In this document: in pieces, positions 54,977 to 64,000 of the stretch
Numbering within the stretch: position 1 is the first letter of the stretch
Layout: the number at the start of each line of letters is the position of its first letter
NCBI GenBank assembly: GCA_934167365.1
Contig: CAKPKU010000001.1
Coordinates: forward strand, 1-64,000
Source: an uncultured Clostridia bacterium
GTDB taxonomy: Bacteria; Bacillota; Clostridia; TANB77; CAG-508
Reading direction: 5' to 3'
Length of the DNA: 64,000 bases
The notes under the pieces: generated by a model
Seen by the model: the letters and a program-made list of their open reading frames with translations, nothing else
What the model was told of the DNA's origin: nothing
Database searches by the model: none
Translations under genes and position numbers: made by a program

Positions 54977-56713
54977 ATGAACTTTACTAAACAACTAAAT
55001 AATTATATAACAAAAATAGACTGTTCTTCAAAAGATTTAGCAGATGCCTCTGGTCTTTCACCTACTGTTATAAGCCGTTATAGAAATGGTGAAAGAACTC
55101 CAAGTATAAGAAGTAAACAATTAGACTTACTAGCAAGCGGATTATTCAAGTTATCTACTGAAAAAAAACTTAAGACAACAAAAGAAGAAATATATAAAAG
55201 TCTTTCTGCTACATTAAATGATGTACACATTGATTTAGAGCAATTGGTTAAAAATTTTAATGAATTAGTTTCAATATTAAATATAAATTTAGCAGAAATG
55301 TCTCGAAAAATAGGCTTTGATTCATCATATCTTTCTAGATTACATACAGGTAATAAATTACCATCAAAGCCCCAAATTTTTATTGATGATGTATGCAGTT
55401 TTATTGTAAGTAAATATAATACTGAATCTGATATAAAAACAATATCAATTCTTATAAACTGTTCAGAGGAAGACCTACAAAATAAATCTATTTATTTTGA
55501 AAATTTACGAAATTGGTTTTCTACTAATGTATCTCCTCAACCTGATTACATCAATGACTTTCTTACCAATTTAGATACTTTTAACTTAAATGAATACATA
55601 AAAGCAATTCATTTTGATGAGATGAAAATTCCATTTGTTCCTTTTTATAAATCTGGATCTAAAAATTATTATGGAATCGAGGAAATGAAAAAAGGCGAAT
55701 TAGACTTTTTCAAAGCAACTGTTTTTTCAAAATCTAATGAACCTGTTTTTATGTGCAGTGATATGCCTATGGAAGATATGGCAAAAGATGTTGACTTTGG
55801 TAAAAAATGGATGTTTGCTATTGCTATGACACTAAAAAAAGGACTTCATTTAAATATAATTCATAATCTTGATAGGCCATTTAATGAAATGATGTTAGGT
55901 TTAGAAAGTTGGATACCAATTTATATGACAGGACAAGTTTCACCATATTATTTAAAGGGTTATCAAGATAATTTTTATAATCATTCCAACTATACATCTG
56001 GAAGTGTCGCTCTTACTGGAGAATGTATTCAAGGTCATCATGATAGTGGAAAATATTATTTGACTAGTAATAAAACTGAAGTTGCATATTATAAAAATAA
56101 AGCAAATCATCTCCTTGAAAAAGCAAAACATTTGATGGATATATATAGACTTGAAAATAAAAATGCTTTTAATGCTTTTCTATCCTCAAATGCTATTATT
56201 TCTGGAAACAGAAGGCGAATTTTATCATCATTGCCTATTCACACTATTTCTGATGATTTACTTTTACGAATTTTAAAAAAGAATAACATATCTGATAATG
56301 ATATACAAACAATTGTAACATCTGTTAATGAGGAAAAACAAAGAATTCAAACTATTCTTGATACTAACATTTTCCAAGATGAGTTTTTTGAAATTTCAAA
56401 GAGTGCATTTGATGAGCAACCAGCAAAACTTGCTCTTTCTAACAGTTTTTGTGAAAGTAAAATATATTATAATTACGAAGAATATTTGGAGCATGTAGAA
56501 TTAACTAAATTATATGAGAAAAATACTATTAATTATAAATTGATAAAGAGCTCTTACCGTACCTTTAAAAATATTCAAGTTCTTATTTTTGAAAAAAATT
56601 GGATTATGATTTCAAAAGATACTAGTCCATCTATTCATTTTGTAATTTATCATCCAAAACTTAGATCTGCTATTGAAAATTTTGTCCCTCCTATTATTGA
56701 AGATCAAATATAA
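54977..56713 (+). CDS. Uncharacterised regulator with two HTH domains, 578 residues
   Basis: The N-terminus has an XRE-like HTH at about 17-42 (SSKDLADASGLSPTVISRYR) and a second at about 103-130 (NLAEMSRKIGFDSSYLSRLH). The remaining 445 residues are unfamiliar; recurrent-looking stretches are FVPFYKSGSKNYYGIEEM, MTLKKGLHLNIIHNLDRPF, NEMMLGLESWIPIYMTGQ and SGNRRRILSSLP. I see no signal or membrane segment, so it is cytoplasmic. I believe similar proteins occur in other gut Firmicutes without known function. The large C-terminal part may sense a ligand. It converges on oleate hydratase. Confidence 0.75.
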   Translation: MNFTKQLNNYITKIDCSSKDLADASGLSPTVISRYRNGERTPSIRSKQLDLLASGLFKLSTEKKLKTTKEEIYKSLSATLNDVHIDLEQLVKNFNELVSILNINLAEMSRKIGFDSSYLSRLHTGNKLPSKPQIFIDDVCSFIVSKYNTESDIKTISILINCSEEDLQNKSIYFENLRNWFSTNVSPQPDYINDFLTNLDTFNLNEYIKAIHFDEMKIPFVPFYKSGSKNYYGIEEMKKGELDFFKATVFSKSNEPVFMCSDMPMEDMAKDVDFGKKWMFAIAMTLKKGLHLNIIHNLDRPFNEMMLGLESWIPIYMTGQVSPYYLKGYQDNFYNHSNYTSGSVALTGECIQGHHDSGKYYLTSNKTEVAYYKNKANHLLEKAKHLMDIYRLENKNAFNAFLSSNAIISGNRRRILSSLPIHTISDDLLLRILKKNNISDNDIQTIVTSVNEEKQRIQTILDTNIFQDEFFEISKSAFDEQPAKLALSNSFCESKIYYNYEEYLEHVELTKLYEKNTINYKLIKSSYRTFKNIQVLIFEKNWIMISKDTSPSIHFVIYHPKLRSAIENFVPPIIEDQI

Positions 56714-56729
56714 AAACATAAAAATACAT

Positions 56730-56769
56730 AAAAATCATTGAATTTACCAACGTATTTTCAATGATTTTT
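56730..56769. terminator. Bidirectional terminator between the regulator and oleate hydratase
   Basis: AAAAATCATTGAA and TTCAATGATTTTT form a 13-bp stem with a 14-nt loop. A and T flanks allow termination of both convergent genes. Confidence 0.85.
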
Positions 56770-56813
56770 ATTAATATATCATTTTTTTGCAATCTTTTTA
56801 ATCAGATTAATTA

Positions 56814-58589
56814 CTAAATAACTCCATGCTCCTTAAGAATTTTTTCAATATCTGTTCCTTTAACTTTTTTAATAAGCTCTTTTAATGCAATTTTTTCTTT
56901 TAATCCTAAATTCATATCTGTAATTGATTTTCCATCTCTTAATTGAACAGTAGCATTTAATAAATCACGAATATCATATACACTTCCCCAAACTTCTGGA
57001 ACTCCACGATCTATGTTTAGTAATGTATAAACTGCCTCCATTGCTGTACGAATTGAATATTCGGTTGTAAATATTGTATCTCTTTTTGTTTCTGCAAATT
57101 GACCTAAAAAGGCAAAATTCACACTTCCTTCAGGAACTACTAATGGTCTGTCTCCAGCTGATCTTGGCATAAAGAAAGCCGTAATATATGGCATCATACA
57201 TGGAATTGTATTAGCACTATTTTCTGCCATATCTTCAATTTGATTTTCTGGAACTCCCAAATGATATAACCATTCCATACATATTTCTTTACCAGTACAA
57301 TCTCTCATTGCTTTTTTAATATAATTACCTGGTTTATCACTAAATAGCCCATAAATCCATCCCACAAGTTGACCTTTAGGCTGACTTCTAAATTGTGGCT
57401 GGCGATTAAATGTCCAACTTAATAACCAGTTTGAATCCTTAACAGTAACAATTCCTCCTGTTACAACCTTTCCTGAAAAAGGATCTCTCTTACAAATTTT
57501 TTGAACATATGGTGGAATACGGTCATCTAATGTTGTTACAGTAGCACTCATCCAGTTACTTAACTCCGGATTGTAACAAAATTTATTTGGATTTCCAAAA
57601 GCTGGATCTTGTGCTGCGATTTTACGCCACATATCCCATCCACCACCTGGTTTTATTTCAGTATTAAATGGCGCAACCTCATTTTGACTACCCAATGTAG
57701 AGTTTTCAACACAACCACCATTTGTTATAAATACTAAATCATCTTCTAATAAATCAATATAATCTTCTTTTCCATCACGAAAAACTACAATTCTTTTTGC
57801 TAATTTCTTATCTTGCTTTATATCAAATTCAACATTTTCAACTTTCACCCCATAATGGAACTGTACTCCAAAGCTTTCTAAATACTTAACCATAGGAAGT
57901 ATCATTGATTCATATTGATTATACTTTGTAAATCTTAATGCTGTAAAATCAGGAAGTCCTCCAACATGATGTATAAAACGTTTGATATATAATTTCATCT
58001 CTAATGCACTATGCCAATTTTCAAAAGCAAACATTGTGCGCCAATATAACCAGAAATTTGAATTTAATACTTCATCATCAAAAAAGTCTGTAATTTTTTT
58101 ATCATATAACTCCTCATCAGGTGTAAAAAATAGTTTCATTATTTCCATTGCACCTTTATCAGACAAGGCAAATTTTTTATCAGTATGAGCATCTTCACCT
58201 CTATTTACTGTTGCTCTCATTAACGAATAATTTGGATCTTCTTTATTTAACCAGTAATACTCATCTAATACACTTACTCCTTCAGTTTCAATTGATGGTA
58301 TAGATCGAAACAAATCCCACATACATTCAAAGTGATTATCCATTTCTCTTCCACCACGCATTACATATCCTAAACTATTGTAAAGGTATCCATCACAAGC
58401 GCCTCCAGGAATTGGATCTTTTTCTAAAATATGAACACGCTCTCCCTTCATTTGTCCATCACGAACCAAAAAACATGCTGCTGCTAATGCCCCTAATCCA
58501 GATCCTACAATATAAGCAGATTTTCTTTCCACACCTTCTGGTTTTCTTGGCTTAGCAAAAGCCTCATAATTTCCACTACTGTAATACAT
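56814..58589 (-). CDS. ohyA: Oleate hydratase
   Basis: A 591-residue FAD enzyme of the myosin-cross-reactive-antigen family, of normal length. It adds water to the cis-9 double bond of oleate to give 10-hydroxystearate. The FAD motif is AYIVGSGLGALAAACFLV with EKDPIPGGACDG. The catalytic loop GGREMDNHFECMWDLF contains the conserved Glu. Further family segments are FAFENWHSALEMKLYIKRF, WLLSWTFNRQPQF and SVNFAFLGQFAETKRDTIFT. In gut bacteria this detoxifies host and dietary unsaturated fatty acids. AAGGAGG precedes the ATG. The TetR gene lies directly upstream on the same strand. Confidence 0.97.
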   Translation of the reverse strand: MYYSSGNYEAFAKPRKPEGVERKSAYIVGSGLGALAAACFLVRDGQMKGERVHILEKDPIPGGACDGYLYNSLGYVMRGGREMDNHFECMWDLFRSIPSIETEGVSVLDEYYWLNKEDPNYSLMRATVNRGEDAHTDKKFALSDKGAMEIMKLFFTPDEELYDKKITDFFDDEVLNSNFWLYWRTMFAFENWHSALEMKLYIKRFIHHVGGLPDFTALRFTKYNQYESMILPMVKYLESFGVQFHYGVKVENVEFDIKQDKKLAKRIVVFRDGKEDYIDLLEDDLVFITNGGCVENSTLGSQNEVAPFNTEIKPGGGWDMWRKIAAQDPAFGNPNKFCYNPELSNWMSATVTTLDDRIPPYVQKICKRDPFSGKVVTGGIVTVKDSNWLLSWTFNRQPQFRSQPKGQLVGWIYGLFSDKPGNYIKKAMRDCTGKEICMEWLYHLGVPENQIEDMAENSANTIPCMMPYITAFFMPRSAGDRPLVVPEGSVNFAFLGQFAETKRDTIFTTEYSIRTAMEAVYTLLNIDRGVPEVWGSVYDIRDLLNATVQLRDGKSITDMNLGLKEKIALKELIKKVKGTDIEKILKEHGVI

Positions 58590-58663
58590 AATTTTTTTCC
58601 TCCTTTATTGTTATTATGACACATTATAAAAATAATATTTTAAAATTTACAATAAACAAAAAA

Positions 58664-58675
58664 ATACATATGTAT
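58664..58675. promoter_or_regulatory. Palindrome upstream of oleate hydratase, possible operator
   Basis: ATACATATGTAT is a perfect 12-bp palindrome about 75 nt before the oleate hydratase start. A TATAAT with a TTGTAA about 18 nt before it lies between this site and the gene. TetR-type and other dimeric regulators bind such sites; the TetR gene next door is the natural candidate. Confidence 0.4.
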
Positions 58676-58729
58676 AACTTTTTTACATTTTTTTAACTTT
58701 GTCTAAATTTCAATTTTTCGGGAATAAAT

Positions 58730-58772
58730 TATAAAATATACCCAATGTACTTCTATTTGGGTATATTTTATA
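58730..58772 (-). terminator. Hairpin at the end of the tetR gene
   Basis: TATAAAATATACCCAA and TTGGGTATATTTTATA form a 16-bp perfect stem with an 11-nt loop; the right arm includes the stop codon. No strong T run follows on the minus strand, so it may slow decay as well as terminate. Confidence 0.65.
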
Positions 58773-59331
58773 ATTTACTATATTCTAAATTTTCTAAAGC
58801 ATTTTCAAAACTGCCTTCTATTATACTATTTAGTTTTTTTATTATATTATCAGGCTGCTCCTTCATTCCACATTCAATCCAATCTTGAACAATTCCAACA
58901 AAACCATATTTATAAAAATCTGCTATAAATTGTTTATCTTCCACTTTTACTCTCATATTTTTTGATTTTTCTTCTATTATATTCATTAATAATAAACTAG
59001 TTTGTTTGTAAATGAATCTCAAAAAAATTTCTCTGCTTATAGAATTATATGTATTTTTTACAAATTCTCTATTATTTAGTATATATTCAAATATAGACAA
59101 AAAACCTTGTTGCCAAGTATCATAAGTATCTTTTCCATTTATTGATTGTATTACTTCATTTAAATATATCCATTCCAACAAATCATATACATCTTTAAAA
59201 TGATAATAAAAAGTTTGTCTGTTTACTCCACAATCATTTGTAATATTAGAAATTGTTATTTTAGATAATTCTTTTTTTGACAGTAGTTTTTTTAATGATG
59301 CAGCTAGTGCTTTTTTAGTTATCTCTGACAT
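58768..59331 (-). CDS. TetR/AcrR family transcriptional regulator
   Basis: A 187-residue regulator. The N-terminal HTH covers 18-47 (ISKITISNIT-like text read here as LSKITISNITNDCGVNRQTF, then YYHFKDVYDLLEWIY), the DhaS-type signature. The C-terminal helical domain (TetR_C type, about 75-185) would bind a ligand; none can be predicted. AGAGGTGATAAATA precedes the ATG. It is 46 bp after the QueH-GNAT gene and 178 bp before oleate hydratase, so it may be co-transcribed with the former and regulate the latter. Confidence 0.9.
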   Translation of the reverse strand: MSEITKKALAASLKKLLSKKELSKITISNITNDCGVNRQTFYYHFKDVYDLLEWIYLNEVIQSINGKDTYDTWQQGFLSIFEYILNNREFVKNTYNSISREIFLRFIYKQTSLLLMNIIEEKSKNMRVKVEDKQFIADFYKYGFVGIVQDWIECGMKEQPDNIIKKLNSIIEGSFENALENLEYSKL

Positions 59332-59377
59332 TTATTTATCACCTCTATGAATTATTTCTTCATCTGTTTTTTTATAA

Positions 59378-60436
59378 TCATTTCTGTTTCGTTACATATC
59401 CTTTTTTTAAATTTTTTGAATAATAATACATATCTATGCAATGTAAACCATTATCCCATATCTCTTCATTATAATTATCTATAAAGAAATTTTTTATTGT
59501 TTTTTCATATTTATCAAATCCTTGCTTAACATAGAATGGAATATTATTTTCTGATGTTCCAACAATCATTTTTTCATATTTTGTTTTATAATTATCTGCT
59601 AAATATTTTATCATTTTCTTTCCATAGCCTTTTCCTCTGTATTCTTTTTTTGTTACTATGTTTTTTAGCTCTACTATATTTTCATTTATCTTTGTAACCA
59701 CTGCTACACATGCTATATTTTCATTATATGTTAATACAAATAAATCTGCATTTCTTAAATAATTATTTATTATATCTTTGCTTGGATCAGCTTCAAGTAA
59801 TAAATCCATATATTGTTCTTTACTATCTTTTTCCTTTTTTATATTTATACTTCTTTTTACAGGAAGAAATTCAAATCCATCTGGTAATTTCGGCTTATTA
59901 TTTGTTTGTGATAAAAAAACTTGTTCTTCAGAAAATATACATCCACAATACTTTTGCATATATAAACCTTGCTCTATTGCTTTATTATGACCTTGCCAAA
60001 ATCCCTTTCTAAAATCTATGTATAAAAAATTTATTCCGAATTCTTTACTCAAATCTTCCATTATTTTTTTTATAAAATCATGTTTCTGATAAATACTATA
60101 TAAAAGTGTTGTTGTTACTGTATCATATCCATTTTCTTTTGCATATTCAAATGTTTTTCTTAATCGTACCAAATAACAATAATTTACACATCTTGCATTT
60201 AAATTATTTGATACATTTTTACAAAACTCATCTAAGCCATATTCATTATTAAATATGGCTTTTACATTAACTCTTTCAGCATATTGTTTTAAACAATCTC
60301 TTCTTGCTGTATATTCTGTATATGGGTGTATGTTTGGGTTGTACCAATATAATGTTGGCTCTATACCATTTTTTCTTAATTCATCTATACAATATACACT
60401 ACATGGTGCACAACAAGTGTGCATTAACAATTTCAT
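59378..60436 (-). CDS. queH: Epoxyqueuosine reductase QueH fused to a GNAT acetyltransferase domain
   Basis: A 352-residue fusion. Residues 1-180 are QueH (DUF208): MHTCCAPCSVYC with the paired cysteines at 8-9 and 12, YNPNIHPYTEY, RCVNYCYLVRL, TTTLLYSIYQKHD and YCGCIFSE, the remaining cluster and disulfide cysteines. QueH reduces epoxyqueuosine to queuosine in tRNA. Residues 215-335 are a GNAT domain (NIACVAVVTKINENIVELKN, EYRGKGYGKKMIKYL with the acetyl-CoA loop, IPFYVKQGFDKYEK). The substrate of the second half is unknown. GAGAGG precedes the ATG. It lies 27 bp after the GT39-like gene. Confidence 0.92.
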   Translation of the reverse strand: MKLLMHTCCAPCSVYCIDELRKNGIEPTLYWYNPNIHPYTEYTARRDCLKQYAERVNVKAIFNNEYGLDEFCKNVSNNLNARCVNYCYLVRLRKTFEYAKENGYDTVTTTLLYSIYQKHDFIKKIMEDLSKEFGINFLYIDFRKGFWQGHNKAIEQGLYMQKYCGCIFSEEQVFLSQTNNKPKLPDGFEFLPVKRSINIKKEKDSKEQYMDLLLEADPSKDIINNYLRNADLFVLTYNENIACVAVVTKINENIVELKNIVTKKEYRGKGYGKKMIKYLADNYKTKYEKMIVGTSENNIPFYVKQGFDKYEKTIKNFFIDNYNEEIWDNGLHCIDMYYYSKNLKKGYVTKQK

Positions 60437-60463
60437 TTTTTATTCCTCTCTTCATATTTTATA

Positions 60464-62107
60464 TTATTGCTCTGTTGGTTGACTTTGTGGCACTATTTCT
60501 TCTTGTTGATTTTGAACTGTGTTTTCCGCTTCTTCACTATTTGTTTGTTCATTATTACTTTGATCTACACTATTATTTTCAGTATTTTGTGGTGGTTCTT
60601 CTGTTTGCTCTTCTGTTTTGGAATTGTTTTCATATACATCAAATATATCAACAGATTCAATATATTTCATATTATCTTTTATATATGACCTAACCCTTTC
60701 AGGTGTTTGCCAATTTCTATTATATTCATCTTTTAAAATTAAGTATTTTGCATCTTCATTTTTTATATTATCTATTTGTTTTTCTTCTACTCCTGAACCT
60801 AAATTTCCCAATAAAAATAGGTCATAATCTTTATTATATCTATCAAGTGGTATCATGTATATGGCTGCTGTTGAATCTAATATATAAACTTTCTTTTGTG
60901 AAGAGCTAATATATTTATCTACTGATGTTATTGATTTATATACACTTTCAGATATATTAATTTGATAGAAGTGATTTACTAGCTTATATTTGCTTAAATT
61001 TCCTAAAGTTTCATCATATTTTACAACAAAAAATAAAGCTAAAGAAATTGTGCCTAAAACTGTAATAATCTCAAGAAATTCCATTATATATTTTTCAATA
61101 AAAGTTTTCTTAATAAATCTTCTAAATATTTTTACTAATTCATATACAAATAAAATAATTATTGGAATTACAGCAATAACAAAATGAAACTCATCTGCAA
61201 TAGGATATACTAAAATAAAAATAGGTAATGTATATACTGTTAATATGAATAAATTTTTATCTACTTTCTTTTTTAATTTTAATACAATATTAAATACAAT
61301 TGTAATAATTAATAATATTGGTGCGATTATACCTAATATTTTAATATATATTTTTTGTGAGTTTATCAAATCCTTATAACTTATAGTATTGCTAAATGTT
61401 TTTATTCCTTTAATTGCATAATCTATAAATTCGTGAAATGCATTATTAACCATTAAATATATTATAAATGCTATTATTGGAATAATCATACCAATAATTC
61501 TAATTCCTATATGTTTTAATACATTTTTAATATCATCTTTTTTATTTATAAAAAATAATGGACTACATATAATAACTCCACATATTAATACTCCAATTGT
61601 TTGTTTTGTACAAACTGCTAGTCCACCTAGTAATCCTATAAAAAGTTCTTTTACTATAATATTACTATTTTTTCTAATACAGCTTAGCTCTAATAAAATA
61701 ATTATTGCGGTTAAACACATTATAAAATAATTATAATTTAAACCTAAATAACTTAATTGAAGCAATAATATAGATATAACTGAAACTTTAGATATTGTTT
61801 TTGATATATTTAGCTTTCTAAAAATATTATATATTAGCACAAAAATAATAAATGTTAATAATATTAAAATTGCTCTTGTTATAAAAAGCTCTTGACCAAA
61901 AAGTTTCAAAAAAGGTGCAACTATAAAACTCAATAATGGTGTTACAACCATATTTATATCTTTATATGGCACTAATCCATTTGCTATACATCTTGCTAAA
62001 TTAAAGTTCCATATTTCATCTAAATTTGATAAACTACTAGACATTACATTAGTAGCTATTATAATTAAAATTCCAGACCAAAAAATAAAACCTCTCAAGT
62101 TTTTCAT
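60464..62107 (-). CDS. GT39/ArnT-like membrane glycosyltransferase
   Basis: A 547-residue polytopic protein with about ten membrane segments. After the first one, the loop SNLDEIWNFNLARCIANGLV has the acidic DE pair that marks GT39/ArnT/PMT-type enzymes, followed by PYKDINMVVTPLLSFIVAPF. These transfer sugars from polyprenyl phosphate outside the membrane. Residues 400-490 are an extracellular domain. The last 55 residues are a Gln/Glu/Asn-rich tail (EEQTEEPPQNTENNSVDQSN type) without structure. It follows ruvB by 27 bp, so it shares a transcript with ruvB and queH. Confidence 0.8.
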   Translation of the reverse strand: MKNLRGFIFWSGILIIIATNVMSSSLSNLDEIWNFNLARCIANGLVPYKDINMVVTPLLSFIVAPFLKLFGQELFITRAILILLTFIIFVLIYNIFRKLNISKTISKVSVISILLLQLSYLGLNYNYFIMCLTAIIILLELSCIRKNSNIIVKELFIGLLGGLAVCTKQTIGVLICGVIICSPLFFINKKDDIKNVLKHIGIRIIGMIIPIIAFIIYLMVNNAFHEFIDYAIKGIKTFSNTISYKDLINSQKIYIKILGIIAPILLIITIVFNIVLKLKKKVDKNLFILTVYTLPIFILVYPIADEFHFVIAVIPIIILFVYELVKIFRRFIKKTFIEKYIMEFLEIITVLGTISLALFFVVKYDETLGNLSKYKLVNHFYQINISESVYKSITSVDKYISSSQKKVYILDSTAAIYMIPLDRYNKDYDLFLLGNLGSGVEEKQIDNIKNEDAKYLILKDEYNRNWQTPERVRSYIKDNMKYIESVDIFDVYENNSKTEEQTEEPPQNTENNSVDQSNNEQTNSEEAENTVQNQQEEIVPQSQPTEQ

Positions 62108-62134
62108 AAATAATCAAATCCTCTCCTACGATTA

Positions 62135-63136
62135 TTATTTAAGTTCATATCCCATATGCGTATATGCTGCTGGTAATGGTATTCTACCTCTTATTGTTCT
62201 TGCAATAAATCCTATTTGAATTAAATATGGTTCATATACATCTTCTAAAGTATCTATTTCCTCACCTATTGTTGTAGCTAATGCCTCAATACCTACTGGT
62301 CTTCCACCATATTTTTCTATCATAGTTTCTAGAATTTTTCTATCAACATCATCAAGCCCCATTTCATCTATTTCTAATCTATTTAGAGCTATTTTAGTTA
62401 ATTTAATATCAATATCATTATTTGCTAAAACTATTGCATAATCTCTAACCCTTTTTAATAATCTATTAGCAATTCTTGGTGTCCCTCTTGATCTTCTAGC
62501 AATCTCTTCTGCTGATAAATCATCTATATTTACTCCTAATATTCTTGCTGATCTTTTAACAATTGTTTTTAAATCATCTATATTATATAGCTCTAATCTA
62601 CTTACAATTCCAAACCTATCTCTTAATGGAGTTGATAAAGATCCAGCTTTTGTTGTTGCTCCTATTAAAGTAAATTTAGGTAAATCTATTCTTATCGATT
62701 TTGAAGTTGGACCTTTTCCTATTACTATATCCAAAGTATAATCTTCTAAAGCAGGATATAATATTTCTTCTACATTTTTATTTAATCTATGTATTTCATC
62801 TATAAATAAAACATCAAATTCTGATAAATTTGTAAGTAATGCTGCTAAATCTCCTGCCTTTTCTATTGCTGGACCTGATGTAACTTTTATATTAGAGTTC
62901 ATTTCATTTGCAATTATATTTGATAAAGTTGTTTTACCTAATCCCGGAGGTCCATATAGCAAAACATGATCAAGTGGCTCTCCTCTTTTTTTAGCCGCTT
63001 CTATATAAATCTTCATATTTTCTTTTACTTTAGATTGCCCAATATAATCATCTAGTATTTTGGGTCTTAATGAAGTTTCTAGATTTTCCTCACCTACATC
63101 CTTCAATTCAGGACTTATTATTTGTCTGCCATCCAT
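62135..63136 (-). CDS. ruvB: Holliday junction branch migration helicase RuvB
   Basis: A 333-residue AAA+ motor. Walker A is [16 protein letters not shown], Walker [18 protein letters not shown], sensor 1 [20 protein letters not shown] and sensor 2 [18 protein letters not shown]; the winged-helix domain follows ([19 protein letters not shown]). It forms hexameric rings that drive RuvA-bound Holliday junctions. I start it at the ATG at 63136, which has AGAAAGG at 9 nt; the ATG three codons upstream touches that site. No ruvA gene is upstream in the window, where a LTA-synthase-like gene is found instead. Confidence 0.97.
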   Translation of the reverse strand: MDGRQIISPELKDVGEENLETSLRPKILDDYIGQSKVKENMKIYIEAAKKRGEPLDHVLLYGPPGLGKTTLSNIIANEMNSNIKVTSGPAIEKAGDLAALLTNLSEFDVLFIDEIHRLNKNVEEILYPALEDYTLDIVIGKGPTSKSIRIDLPKFTLIGATTKAGSLSTPLRDRFGIVSRLELYNIDDLKTIVKRSARILGVNIDDLSAEEIARRSRGTPRIANRLLKRVRDYAIVLANNDIDIKLTKIALNRLEIDEMGLDDVDRKILETMIEKYGGRPVGIEALATTIGEEIDTLEDVYEPYLIQIGFIARTIRGRIPLPAAYTHMGYELK

Positions 63137-63162
63137 TTTTTCCATCCTTTCTTGTCTTTTGC

Positions 63163-64000
63163 TTATTTTAATAAATTATTCAAAACTATTGAATTTGATA
63201 TTGATAACTCATCATTCATATTTTTTTCATAACATTTTAATAATTGACTTTTTTCATCATCTATTTCATCTAAATTAACCTCTGTACCATCAGACCTATA
63301 AAACCAAATTCCATTATAGTAATAATCATCTGTTACAATAATTCCATTATTAATACATGCAAAATCTTTATTTGATAACATATTTGTTCCAAGCGAAATT
63401 CCATCTTCAATTCCTGAAAGATAGCATAAGGTTGGTTTTATATCTAATTTACTTACAGTTCTAGTTATTTCCATCTTTTTTACATTTGGAATATGTACTC
63501 CACAAACTACATTAGCATAATTTATTTCTGTTTCTACATTGTTATATTCATGGTCAGTATCTTTTATAAACTCTAACATTTCCTCATTATACATTTGAAG
63601 TCCATAATGATCTCCAAATATAAATATCACAGTATTATCATATAAACCAGCTTTCTTTAATTCTTCGACAAATATTCCAAATGCATAATCTGCATAATTT
63701 ACTGCTTCTAAATAATTTCCAAAATATGTATCTTTGTATTTTCCTACATCAATTGATACTTTACTGTATTTATCCTCAATACCTGGTAAATCAAATCCTG
63801 TATGAGATGATGCACTTATTATATTTGCAAAAAATGGTGAATCACTTTTACTTATTTTTTCTACTGCCTGTCTATACAAAGCTTCATCTGATAACCAACC
63901 ATTAATTAATTCACTATCAGGATCAAAACTATCTATAAAATTAATACTATCTATATTTAATAATCTATAAACATTTTTACGATTCCAAAATGCTCCATCA
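63163..64000 (-). CDS. LTA synthase/sulfatase family protein, C-terminal part (cut by window edge)
   Basis: The frame stays open to the end of the window, so only the C-terminal 279 or so residues are seen. It reads [52 protein letters not shown] and [16 protein letters not shown]. These match the extracellular domain of lipoteichoic acid synthases and related phosphoglycerol transferases (metal ligands in GDHYG; SSHTGF near the active site). The catalytic Thr and membrane segments would lie upstream. It ends 27 bp before ruvB and probably leads that operon. Confidence 0.85.
   Translation of the reverse strand, partial: DGAFWNRKNVYRLLNIDSINFIDSFDPDSELINGWLSDEALYRQAVEKISKSDSPFFANIISASSHTGFDLPGIEDKYSKVSIDVGKYKDTYFGNYLEAVNYADYAFGIFVEELKKAGLYDNTVIFIFGDHYGLQMYNEEMLEFIKDTDHEYNNVETEINYANVVCGVHIPNVKKMEITRTVSKLDIKPTLCYLSGIEDGISLGTNMLSNKDFACINNGIIVTDDYYYNGIWFYRSDGTEVNLDEIDDEKSQLLKCYEKNMNDELSISNSIVLNNLLK

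Noticed and set aside
1..64000. CRISPR arrays, rRNA genes, riboswitch-like leaders, complete insertion sequences or prophage
   Set aside because: I looked for regularly spaced repeats, rRNA-like GC-rich blocks, conserved riboswitch cores and transposase or phage structural genes, and saw none. The only mobile-type gene is the Rpn nuclease.

Overview
The window is AT-rich bacterial DNA with long AT-rich spacers, strong AGGAGG-type ribosome binding sites and factor-independent terminators after most transcription units. Sporulation genes (bofA, ylbJ), a dnaG-rpoD pair, CarD, a lipoteichoic-acid-synthase-like protein and a TagGH-type exporter point to a low-GC, Gram-positive, spore-forming Firmicute of the Clostridia type, probably a gut commensal. 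This assignment rests on gene content and composition only. Nearly all genes lie on the minus strand. The exceptions are ylbJ with a small gene behind it, a 617-residue surface protein, and a 578-residue DNA-binding protein.

Layout. 1-8.2 kb: yebC, bofA, an FAD-dependent dehydrogenase, a D-2-hydroxyacid dehydrogenase, a DUF2508 protein, a secreted beta-lactamase-fold protein and a TrmH-type rRNA methyltransferase; two copies of a dispersed intergenic repeat lie here. 8.4-20.8 kb: housekeeping genes (mfd with a TSCPD protein, tRNA-Met, rpoD-dnaG, carD, dut, an M23 peptidase). 21-31 kb: a flippase, a polyprenyl-phosphate glycosyltransferase, galE, rfbB, an Rpn/PD-(D/E)XK nuclease gene with a repeat pair at its stop codon, and several unknown envelope proteins. 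31-51 kb: a surface polysaccharide locus with a secreted five-lectin-module GH25 lysozyme, a GtrA-GtrB-YfhO glycosylation trio, a decayed gene, UDP-galactopyranose mutase, an ABC polysaccharide exporter and seven glycosyltransferases. 51-55 kb: a truncated fic remnant, a lytic transglycosylase and polA. 55-59.3 kb: a two-HTH regulator converging on oleate hydratase, and a TetR regulator. 59.4-64 kb: a probable operon of an LTA-synthase-like gene (cut by the window edge), ruvB, a GT39-like membrane protein, a QueH-GNAT fusion and the TetR gene.

How the genes fit together. GalE makes UDP-galactose, Glf converts it to UDP-galactofuranose, cytoplasmic GT2/GT4 enzymes build a chain, and the two-gene ABC transporter exports it. 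The GtrA-GtrB-YfhO trio can decorate a wall polymer outside the membrane. M23, GH25 and lytic transglycosylase proteins act on peptidoglycan.

Most notable: a class-A beta-lactamase-like protein whose nucleophile position reads Cys, not Ser; an RpoD with an extra ~165-residue N-terminal region; an A-B-C-A-B array of lectin modules on a lysozyme; a QueH-acetyltransferase fusion; a glycosyltransferase that appears to start at AUA; an inverted-repeat-bounded dispersed element; a 27-nt repeat pair bracketed by an inverted repeat that includes the Rpn stop codon; and two pseudogenes (fic remnant; decayed polysaccharide gene). No CRISPR array, rRNA, phage or complete insertion sequence was seen.
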